Of a stretch of 64,000 nucleotides of DNA, positions 7,884-14,306 are shown piece after piece. This DNA comes from Propionigenium maris DSM 9537 (GTDB lineage Bacteria > Fusobacteriota > Fusobacteriia > Fusobacteriales > Fusobacteriaceae). The position numbers were made by a program, and so were the translations under genes. The stretch is taken from assembly GCF_027925155.1 (NCBI RefSeq), contig NZ_BSDY01000014.1, positions 1-64,000 of the forward strand. The letters are read 5' to 3'. The notes beneath the pieces are model-generated. The model saw nothing but the letters and a program-made list of their open reading frames with translations, was not told the DNA's origin and did not search any database. Every line of letters begins with the position of its first letter. Position 1 is the stretch's first letter.

Positions 7884-8789
7884 CTACCGGTTTATCCTTC
7901 CAATAAGGTTTCCGTCTATAATTACACTTACCGCCTCAAGAGGATCCTCCTCCCAGATAACGATATCGGCGTCCATCCCCACACATATCTCCCCTACCCT
8001 GTGGTCTATATTTAAAAACCTTGTAATCCTTCTGTTAAACTCCAGTGCTTCCTGGAGCTCCTCCAGGTTGTGGGGCGGGGCATCCCTTCTCTCTCTGATG
8101 GTATGGATCCTCTCATCCTCAAGAGCCTTTAGAGTATATCTGTTTTCCACCGAGGTTTCCACCACTCCGCTGAGATTGTACCTCTCTATAAGCCGCACAG
8201 CATCCAGTACAGCAGAGCTGCTCTCAGCCCTGAAGATAACAGGGTGTCTCTTTCTCAGGATCTTCTCCGTAAACCTCACCTTGAGCCCCTCCCTTCCTGC
8301 TACCTCTTTCCCCTTCCGGTACTCTCCCAGAAGTTCTATAAAGCTTCTTATCTCTGCCATCCTCTCTCCCAGGCCTTCATCTCCCCCAAGGATAACCCTT
8401 ATAGCAGCATCCTCCTTGATTACATAGTCCTCTATAAGGACTTCGTGGGTTTTGACTACACACACACTGCCACTTATAAGGTTGTTGTTTTTAGGATGAA
8501 CTACAATACTTGTGATCCCCTGGTTCAGATAGAAGATAAGCTCCCGGCCAAAGAGATCCAGCTCCTCTATGGCTCTTATTCCAGGGGTAAACCTGGCTAC
8601 AGCCCCCTCTGTTTCCGGAGAACAGTACCCCACCAGTCCACTGGTTGTAAGGAGCCCTCCAGCCTCTATGACCTCTGCCCCCTCAACCTCTATATTTCCA
8701 CCTATTCTTATAATCTTTCCCCCATCTATAAGGATATCCGAGACCTTACTATCCTCCATAGACAGCCGGGCGTTTTTTATAAGTAACAA
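7884..8789 (-). CDS. Amidohydrolase-fold protein lacking metal ligands
   Basis: A 301-residue protein that follows the plan of hydantoinase/imidazolonepropionase-like amidohydrolases at both ends. The N-terminal small barrel reads ILIDGGKIIRIGGNIEVEGA and ends in GGLLTTSGLVGY; the C-terminus reads HRVGEICVGMDADIVIWEED. Relatives have GLIDxHxH after the first barrel; here it is GLVGYCSP. The later histidines of the core appear replaced as well (PVIFRAESSS, GVVETSVENR). It is also about 80 residues shorter than usual. It therefore probably cannot bind the usual metal pair: a pseudoenzyme or an altered-function protein, though the intact frame implies selection. The start is TTG with AGAGGTGG 5 bases upstream, 11 bases after the small gene at 8801. 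Confidence 0.7.
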   Translation of the reverse strand: MLLIKNARLSMEDSKVSDILIDGGKIIRIGGNIEVEGAEVIEAGGLLTTSGLVGYCSPETEGAVARFTPGIRAIEELDLFGRELIFYLNQGITSIVVHPKNNNLISGSVCVVKTHEVLIEDYVIKEDAAIRVILGGDEGLGERMAEIRSFIELLGEYRKGKEVAGREGLKVRFTEKILRKRHPVIFRAESSSAVLDAVRLIERYNLSGVVETSVENRYTLKALEDERIHTIRERRDAPPHNLEELQEALEFNRRITRFLNIDHRVGEICVGMDADIVIWEEDPLEAVSVIIDGNLIGRINR

Positions 8790-8800
8790 TTAAACCACCT

Positions 8801-8968
8801 CTACCCTTCACTTGATGGTCTTCTATAGATAAATAGTACGCTGTACTTTGAATCGGTTACGGCATACTTCATCTCAACAATATCCACCTGACTGTCCCCT
8901 AAAAAATACTCTACCTTGCTCTCGAAGATCTCCCTTACACTTTCCTCTATAATCTTTACCTTTCTCAT
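8801..8968 (-). CDS. Small 55-residue protein upstream of the amidohydrolase-like gene
   Basis: ATG at 8968 with a strong GGGGGAGGAG site, TAG at 8803-8801. The product starts MRKVKIIEESVREIFESKVE and ends VLFIYRRPSSEG; it is soluble and mixed alpha/beta. The pattern VEMKYAVTDSKYSVLFIY looks like paired beta strands. It is directly followed by the amidohydrolase-like gene after 11 bases, so the two are probably translated together. Family not recognised. Confidence 0.65.
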   Translation of the reverse strand: MRKVKIIEESVREIFESKVEYFLGDSQVDIVEMKYAVTDSKYSVLFIYRRPSSEG

Positions 8969-9002
8969 GCTCCTCCCCCCTATTGCAGTTATTTTTAGCT
9001 GT

Positions 9003-9074
9003 TTACGCGAAGATCTCCTCCACCAAGATCAACACAAAACTGAAAAAACTAAAGCACCTCAAGATTTTTCCCAT
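9003..9074 (-). CDS. Possible 23-residue hydrophobic peptide
   Basis: A short frame with AAGGAG 9 bases before the ATG. It encodes MGKILRCFSFFSFVLILVEE and three more residues, a single hydrophobic helix. It lies just upstream of the 55-residue gene on the same strand. Hydrophobicity and the binding site favour it, but at this length chance remains likely. Confidence 0.3.
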   Translation of the reverse strand: MGKILRCFSFFSFVLILVEEIFA

Positions 9075-9266
9075 ACAATCACTCTCCTTAAGTATAGTTA
9101 CAAAAAATCCCCTTCTTTCCTTTTTAAGGTTAGAATGAGAGAAAAAATAGTTTAATCTCTCCAGATTAATTTTAAAAATAAGATTTTTCTAAAAAAACTC
9201 ACCACGAATTATACTAATTTAAAATGCTCTTTGCAGTCAGTCGTGCCACTATACATTAATTAAAGA

Positions 9267-9437
9267 GTGGGTTCATAGTCGTCAGACTTCACAATAAGAA
9301 TATGCTTCGTTCCGTTAAACTCCTTTAGGCTCTGTAGAGAGCCCAGCAAAGGAACGGACATTATGCCCGGCTTAAAAAAGACAATTATGAACCCCTAGAT
9401 TTTCTTTGGTTACTTTCTTGCATCATGGCAAGAAAGT
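9267..9437 (-). repeat. Decayed repeat, family 2, copy 1
   Basis: Read on the minus strand it starts with a hairpin of the form CTTTCTTGC...GCAAGAAAG followed by TAACCAAAGAAAA, and continues to GGAACGAAGCA and CTGACGACTATGAACCC. The same order of landmarks occurs on the plus strand at 56193-56356. No open frame of note lies within. Confidence 0.5.
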
Positions 9438-9451
9438 ATTATCTTCCCATA

Positions 9452-9507
9452 ATAAAAAAATAAGGAACTCATGGGGCCTTCTCATATGAGACAGCCTGAG
9501 TTCCTTA
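9452..9507 (-). terminator. Terminator of aroK
   Basis: TAAGGAACTCA (9461-9471) and TGAGTTCCTTA (9497-9507) pair perfectly. On the minus strand the hairpin begins at the aroK stop codon and ends in T7. The loop contains a further small palindrome, TCATATGA. Confidence 0.8.
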
Positions 9508-10020
9508 GCTTTCAATATACTTTCTCTTAATATCATCCACAGTATCGTAGATAGTTGAATCCTCATCTATCCTTACACTGTAGTCACAGGAGATCCTGTA
9601 GAGCTTCTCCCTCTTTCCGTGGAGATCCTTAATAGTAGCATACATATCCTCTACATTGAGCAGGGGTCTGTTCTTTCTCCTCTTTACCCTGTTGTAGACA
9701 CAATCAAGGGTACAGTCCAGGTAAACCACAAAGGATGTTTTCCTGAGATTTTTAATGTTGGCATTATCTATTATAACTCCCCCACCAGTTGATATCACCA
9801 CATTGTTATCTCTGGATTCCTCCTCCACTATCTGGTTCTCCAGCCTTCTAAAGTAGGTCTCCCCCTTCTCGGCAAAGATCTCTGGAATGGATTTCCCCTC
9901 TCTCTCAGTTATGATTCTATCTATATCCACAAACTTCATCTCAAGGGCTCTGGCCAGCTGTCTTCCCACAGTGGATTTTCCGCTCCCCATAAACCCTATA
10001 AGAGCTATGTTATCCTTCAT
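9505..10020 (-). CDS. aroK: Shikimate kinase
   Basis: A 171-residue P-loop kinase that phosphorylates shikimate to shikimate 3-phosphate in aromatic amino acid synthesis. Visible motifs are the Walker A GFMGSGKSTVG near the N-terminus, DIDRIITER (shikimate-binding Asp), FRRLE with the substrate Arg, STGGGVI, and the lid RPLL. I place the start at the ATG at 10020, which has GGAGAGGTGAT just upstream; a longer frame to 10059 would add 13 residues covering that binding site. It stands alone, divergent from the hydrogenase-like operon, with no other aro genes in view. Confidence 0.9.
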   Translation of the reverse strand: MKDNIALIGFMGSGKSTVGRQLARALEMKFVDIDRIITEREGKSIPEIFAEKGETYFRRLENQIVEEESRDNNVVISTGGGVIIDNANIKNLRKTSFVVYLDCTLDCVYNRVKRRKNRPLLNVEDMYATIKDLHGKREKLYRISCDYSVRIDEDSTIYDTVDDIKRKYIES

Positions 10021-10080
10021 CGTATCACCTCTCCATAAGATTATAGCACCTTTTCCCACCGTTGTTAAGGCTACTTTTTA

Positions 10081-10109
10081 TTGTGTCAAAAATCCGATTA
10101 TGGTAGACT
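10081..10109 (+). promoter_or_regulatory. Probable promoter of the hydrogenase-like operon
   Basis: TTGTGT (10081-10086) and an extended -10 TGG-TAGACT (10104-10109) are separated by 17 bases and lie about 30 bases before the first gene of the operon. Confidence 0.4.
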
Positions 10110-10139
10110 GGAAATATACTTTTTAAAGGGGGGATATGA

Positions 10140-10391
10140 ATGATTGTACTAAAAGTTTGTGTTGGAAGCGCCTGTCACGTAAGGGGTTCCTATAATGTAA
10201 TAGATACCCTTACAAAACTCATAAAAAAGGAGAGGTTAGAGGATAGGGTTGAGCTGAAGGCCTGCTTCTGTCTGAATAACTGCTTAGAGGGTGTTTCTGC
10301 TTCAGTAGAGGGAAGCGACAAGGTCTACTCCTTCTCCAAAGATGGAATTGTTGAGGAGTTCAGAACTCTTTTAGGGGAGATGGAGATATGA
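10140..10391 (+). CDS. Thioredoxin-like [2Fe-2S] ferredoxin
   Basis: An 83-residue protein related to the NuoE/HydC-type thioredoxin-like ferredoxin. The four cluster cysteines are visible in GSACHVRG (with the preceding VCVGSAC) and KACFCLNNC, the usual C-x4-C and C-x3-C arrangement. A GGGGGGATA site precedes the ATG. The stop overlaps the start of the next gene (ATGA), so it is translationally coupled to the hydrogenase-like sensor, for which it is the probable electron partner. The same gene order occurs in Thermotoga and clostridia beside sensory [FeFe]-hydrogenases (family knowledge). Confidence 0.85.
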   Translation: MIVLKVCVGSACHVRGSYNVIDTLTKLIKKERLEDRVELKACFCLNNCLEGVSASVEGSDKVYSFSKDGIVEEFRTLLGEMEI

Positions 10392-12106
10392 AGGTAATGA
10401 ATTTTTCCGAGGCTAACTGCCACCAGTGCTATAAGTGTGTAAGAACCTGTAAGGTTAAAGCCATAAAGATAGAGGATAACCAGGCTCATATAATTACCGA
10501 CAAGTGTATCGCCTGTGGTCAGTGCTTTGCCAGCTGTCCACAAAATGCAAGAAACATCCATTCAGATGTAGGTTTTGTGAAAAATTTAATAAATTACCAG
10601 GAGAAAGTTACCCTCTCTGTGGCCCCGTCCTTCAGGGGGTTCTATGAAAGTTCCGATAAGTTTACCACTGCTCTTCGGAGGTTAGGGTTTTCAAAGGTGG
10701 AGGAGACTGCTGTGGGGGCAGACATCACCTCCAAACTCTACAGGGATTATATAAGGGAGAGCAGGGATGACCTATTTATCACCACCTGCTGTCCATCGGT
10801 GGTTCTTCTCATTGAGAAGTACTTTCCCGAGGTGATCCCCTATGTGATTCCCTATATGTCGCCTATGATGGCCCACGGGAAGACCATCAAGAGGGAGGAT
10901 CCCAAAGAGAAGGTGGTGTTCCTGGGACCATGTATCTCAAAGAAGTGTGAGTCCCTCACCAAGAAGCATGCAGAGACAATAGATGCCGTTCTTACCTTTG
11001 ATGAGGTATCCCAGTGGATGGCCCTTGACGGGATAGACTACCACCTGGAGGAGGAGAGTAAGTGCGACAGGTATGGAAGCACATCTGGAAGCTCCTACCC
11101 TGTAGTGGGGGGAATCCTAGAGGGGATAAAGGATGTACTTGAAGAGAAGAAACTCACTCATATGAGAGTGGACGGAGTGGGCGAGTGTATGGAGATCTTC
11201 CAGGAGATCATAAATGGGAACCTGAGGGGAGCCTGTATAGAGGTCAGCGCCTGTAGAAAGAGTTGTCTGGGAGGTCCCAGCGGCTCAAGGATAGGTTCAT
11301 CGGCCTTTTCCAGGGTCCAGAAGCTGAAGAAATACCTTCAGGAACAGGAAGCCATTGATCCAGAGAAAACCCTGGATCTGAACACCATAGAAAACCACCA
11401 CTACTCCACCTCCTTCACAGACAAGAAGATCGTGGAGGAGCTCCCATCGGAAAAGGAGATCAAGGATATCCTTCTATCCCTGGAGAAGAGGAGTATAGAG
11501 GATGAGTTAAACTGTGGGGGATGCGGCTATGAGACCTGCAGAGAGAAGGCTATCTCCATCTACAAGGGGATGTCCCATGCAGATATGTGCATCCACTATG
11601 TAAAGAAGTGCTCTGAGAGGATCTCCAATGAGATCTTTGAAAACTCTCCAAATGCCATCCTTATACTGGACGGGGAGAAGAGGATTGTGGAGTCCAATAT
11701 GGCCTTCAGCAGATTCTTTGGTCTTGCTCCCTTTGAGCTCAAGGACCATCCAATAGATACCTTCGAGTTTCTGGATAGTGTAAGTAACCTGTTGGAGAGA
11801 AAGGAAAACATCCTCTGGGAGAGGGTCTCCTTTACCAGGGATAACCTCCACATGATGGTAAGCGTCATCCCAATGGATTCCAGAGAGGATACCCTTCTCA
11901 TCTTCACCGATGTGACCAAGGAGGTCATGAGAAAGGAGGAGATCAGGGAGCTCAAGGAAAAGACCCTGGAGATTACTCAGGAAGTAATCGAGAAACAGAT
12001 GAGGGTAGTACAGGAGATCGCCGGACTTCTGGGGGAGACAACTGCTGAAACAAAGGTTGCCCTGAACAAGGTAAAGGATGTATTTAATAAAGAGGAGAGT
12101 CTATGA
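10388..12106 (+). CDS. Sensory-type [FeFe]-hydrogenase with PAS domain
   Basis: A 572-residue protein, residues in order. Two [4Fe-4S] ferredoxin motifs come first (CHQCYKCVRTC near 12, CIACGQCFASC near 45). A hydrogenase H-cluster domain spans about 75-350 with TTCCPS, GPCISKKCE and SACRKSCLGGPS carrying the four H-cluster cysteines. An extra FeS domain CGGCGYETC...C lies near 377-405, and a PAS domain at about 420-530. The H-cluster motifs differ from those of bulk catalytic enzymes (TSCCPxW, ACPGGC), which places it with the group C/D sensory hydrogenases. Likely role: sensing H2 or redox state and signalling to the downstream phosphatase. Overlaps both neighbours by 4 bases. H-cluster maturation genes are not in this window. 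Confidence 0.85.
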   Translation: MKVMNFSEANCHQCYKCVRTCKVKAIKIEDNQAHIITDKCIACGQCFASCPQNARNIHSDVGFVKNLINYQEKVTLSVAPSFRGFYESSDKFTTALRRLGFSKVEETAVGADITSKLYRDYIRESRDDLFITTCCPSVVLLIEKYFPEVIPYVIPYMSPMMAHGKTIKREDPKEKVVFLGPCISKKCESLTKKHAETIDAVLTFDEVSQWMALDGIDYHLEEESKCDRYGSTSGSSYPVVGGILEGIKDVLEEKKLTHMRVDGVGECMEIFQEIINGNLRGACIEVSACRKSCLGGPSGSRIGSSAFSRVQKLKKYLQEQEAIDPEKTLDLNTIENHHYSTSFTDKKIVEELPSEKEIKDILLSLEKRSIEDELNCGGCGYETCREKAISIYKGMSHADMCIHYVKKCSERISNEIFENSPNAILILDGEKRIVESNMAFSRFFGLAPFELKDHPIDTFEFLDSVSNLLERKENILWERVSFTRDNLHMMVSVIPMDSREDTLLIFTDVTKEVMRKEEIRELKEKTLEITQEVIEKQMRVVQEIAGLLGETTAETKVALNKVKDVFNKEESL

Positions 12107-13260
12107 TGGAATACTATATAGATGCTTCATACAGAAGCTTAAATAAAAAGGGTGAGGAGCTGTGTGGGGACAATGTAGAGTATATAAAGACCGAGGACGG
12201 CTGTATTATGGTCCTCTCAGACGGACTGGGGAGTGGGGTAAAGGCAAATATCCTGGCTACCCTTACCTCAAAGATTGCCGTCACAATGCTCATGGAGGGA
12301 TCCACCATCGATGAAACCATGGAGACCATTGTCAATACCCTTCCCGAGTGCAAGGTAAGGAAGCTCGCCTACTCTACATTTACCATAATAAAGCTCAGCG
12401 ACAACGGGGAGTGCTATATGGTTGAGTACGACAATCCCCCATGCTTCTTCTACAGAAACGGCTGTGACCTTCCTATAGATAAGGTTGAACGGCATATAAA
12501 CGGAAAGACCATCTATGAGAGTAACTTCAGGTTCCTTCCAGGGGACCTCCTCACTGTAGTAAGTGACGGAGCTGTCCATGCTGGGGTAGGGGAGCTCCTC
12601 AACCTGGGATGGCAGTGGGACAGTATCAATGACTTCCTCAGAGGAATGTCCCAGAAGAAGTTTGCAAGGGATATAGCTAACGGACTCCTGGAGGTATGCA
12701 ACACCCTCTACGACGGAAAACCAGGGGATGATACTACAGTCCTCGCCATAAAGCTTCAACCTGTAAAGTATGTGAATCTATTTACCGGGCCTCCCAAAGA
12801 CAGCACTCTGGACTGGCTGATGGTAGATATCTTGCATAGAGCTCCCGGGATGAAGATCCTCTGTGGGGGAACCACAGCCAATATAGTAGCCAGCCACTGG
12901 AAGAAGGAGATCCAGATCGATCTCTCAGGATACTCTCCAGACTCCCTTCCCCCTGTGGGACACCTGGAGGGAGTGGACCTTGTTACCGAAGGCCTCATAA
13001 CCCTAAGCAGAACTGTAGATTACCTTAGGGAGTATAAAACATTCAGCACAGCTATAACCCAGGATGACGGGGCAGGTATTCTAGCACGGCATCTACTCTA
13101 CGATGCAAGCCATGTGAATATCTATGCAGGGACTGCAGTAAACCCTGCTCACCAAAACCCCGACTTTCCCCTGAGCTTCAATATAAAGCTCAAGATTGTA
13201 AAGGACCTGGTAAAGATACTCCACTCCCTTGATAAAAAAGTTGTTTTAGATTACCTTTAA
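12103..13260 (+). CDS. SpoIIE/PP2C-family serine phosphatase
   Basis: A 385-residue protein. Residues about 1-225 are a PP2C-type phosphatase with the metal-binding aspartates in GDNVEY, LSDGLGSG, SDGAVHAG and PGDDTTVL. The C-terminal 150 residues (CGGTTANIVASHW, VDLVTEGLITLSRTVDYL) form a second domain also seen in homologues beside sensory hydrogenases; I cannot name it. Its start overlaps the hydrogenase stop (ATGA), implying coupling. Expected job: dephosphorylating a serine-phosphorylated partner in response to the hydrogenase signal. The partner is not encoded here. Confidence 0.85.
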   Translation: MMEYYIDASYRSLNKKGEELCGDNVEYIKTEDGCIMVLSDGLGSGVKANILATLTSKIAVTMLMEGSTIDETMETIVNTLPECKVRKLAYSTFTIIKLSDNGECYMVEYDNPPCFFYRNGCDLPIDKVERHINGKTIYESNFRFLPGDLLTVVSDGAVHAGVGELLNLGWQWDSINDFLRGMSQKKFARDIANGLLEVCNTLYDGKPGDDTTVLAIKLQPVKYVNLFTGPPKDSTLDWLMVDILHRAPGMKILCGGTTANIVASHWKKEIQIDLSGYSPDSLPPVGHLEGVDLVTEGLITLSRTVDYLREYKTFSTAITQDDGAGILARHLLYDASHVNIYAGTAVNPAHQNPDFPLSFNIKLKIVKDLVKILHSLDKKVVLDYL

Positions 13261-13287
13261 GTTAAGGTGATTTTTTAGGAGGTACCT

Positions 13288-14199
13288 ATGAAGGTTAAGT
13301 TAAAGGATATACACATCAGGACATGGACTCCTGAAGGAACCCTTGTGGGGATAGTTCAGATAATCCACGGTATGGGTGAGCACGGAGGGAGATACGATCA
13401 GCTGGCAAGGCGGCTCAACAAGGAGGGGTACCTGGTAGTATCCACAGACCACAGGGGACACGGCCTCTCAGTAGAGAAGATAGAGGCGCTGGGAGTGATC
13501 CCCCAGCCCTTCGAGACCCTTATAGAGGACGAGATGGAACTCACCTGCCAGTTAAAGAGGGGATATCCCGGTATTCCCCTCTTTATCCTGGGACACAGTA
13601 TGGGATCCTTTATGGCTCAGGGGCATATGAAGAAATCTACCGAGGAGGTAGAAGGGTATATCCTCTCTGGCTCATGCAGGACTCCCTACCTGAAGACTGC
13701 TATGGGATCCAAGCTGGGAAAGATAATAGAATTAATCAGAAAAAATAAGAAGAGTAAGCTTATGAATAAACTCCTCTTTGCAGGGTACAACAGAGCCATC
13801 AAGGGAAGGATCACTGCCTTCGACTGGCTCAGCAGGGACAAGAAGGTTGTAGCCAGATATATAGAAGATCCCTACTGCGGGTTTGTCTATACCTCTGGAT
13901 TCTACGCTTCATTTCTTGCCTACCTGAGCAAGCTCTTTCATAAACATGACTTTGATAGTCTGGATAGGGATATTCCCCTCCTTATAATGTCTGGGGACAG
14001 GGACCCTGTGGGATTCTATGGGAGGGGAGTAAGAAGACTTGCTCATTTCTATGAAAAAATGGGATTCCGCAACCTCAGGCTGAAACTCTATCCAGGGGGA
14101 AGACATGAGATGATCAATGAGATAAACAGGGTAGAGGTCCACGAGGATATTCTCCAGTTTTTAAAAGGCAACCTGACGTTGCATCCTAACAATCAATAG
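13288..14199 (+). CDS. Alpha/beta hydrolase, monoacylglycerol-lipase-like
   Basis: A 303-residue serine hydrolase of the lysophospholipase/monoglyceride lipase group. Visible: IIHGMGEHGGRYD (oxyanion region), DHRGHG, nucleophile GHSMGS near 110, acid SGDRDPVG near 235 and catalytic His in GGRHEM near 270. It likely cleaves monoacylglycerols or related esters in the cytosol. AGGAGG precedes the ATG, and it follows the phosphatase by 27 bases, so it is probably the last gene of the operon. The final residues (about NLTLHPNNQ) are encoded by a copy of the dispersed repeat, so the C-terminus was altered by that element. Confidence 0.85.
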   Translation: MKVKLKDIHIRTWTPEGTLVGIVQIIHGMGEHGGRYDQLARRLNKEGYLVVSTDHRGHGLSVEKIEALGVIPQPFETLIEDEMELTCQLKRGYPGIPLFILGHSMGSFMAQGHMKKSTEEVEGYILSGSCRTPYLKTAMGSKLGKIIELIRKNKKSKLMNKLLFAGYNRAIKGRITAFDWLSRDKKVVARYIEDPYCGFVYTSGFYASFLAYLSKLFHKHDFDSLDRDIPLLIMSGDRDPVGFYGRGVRRLAHFYEKMGFRNLRLKLYPGGRHEMINEINRVEVHEDILQFLKGNLTLHPNNQ

Positions 14200-14255
14200 G
14201 AGTACTAATTACTTCATGTAAATCTTTTATAAATTCTATACTTTTCTTCAAATAA
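14164..14255 (+). repeat. Dispersed intergenic repeat, copy B
   Basis: It matches copies A and C in CAACxTGACxTTGCATCCTAACAATC and in ATTCTATACTTTTCTTCAA. Its left half runs into the last codons and stop of the hydrolase gene, and its right end abuts a strong terminator. It contains a perfect GCAAC/GTTGC mini-hairpin. Confidence 0.6.
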
Positions 14256-14293
14256 GAAATCCAGTGAGGGGTTAATCCCTCACTGGATTTCTT
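14254..14293. terminator. Strong bidirectional terminator
   Basis: A perfect 17-bp stem (AAGAAATCCAGTGAGGG, 14254-14270, and its complement 14277-14293) with a 6-base loop. T-rich flanks serve both the plus-strand hydrolase operon and the minus-strand glycogen operon. Confidence 0.9.
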
Positions 14294-14306
14294 TTGTTTA
14301 TTCCGT

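Noticed and set aside
9505-10059. Longer shikimate kinase start
   Set aside because: The extra 13 residues are encoded by the binding-site region of the ATG at 10020 and do not belong to the family.
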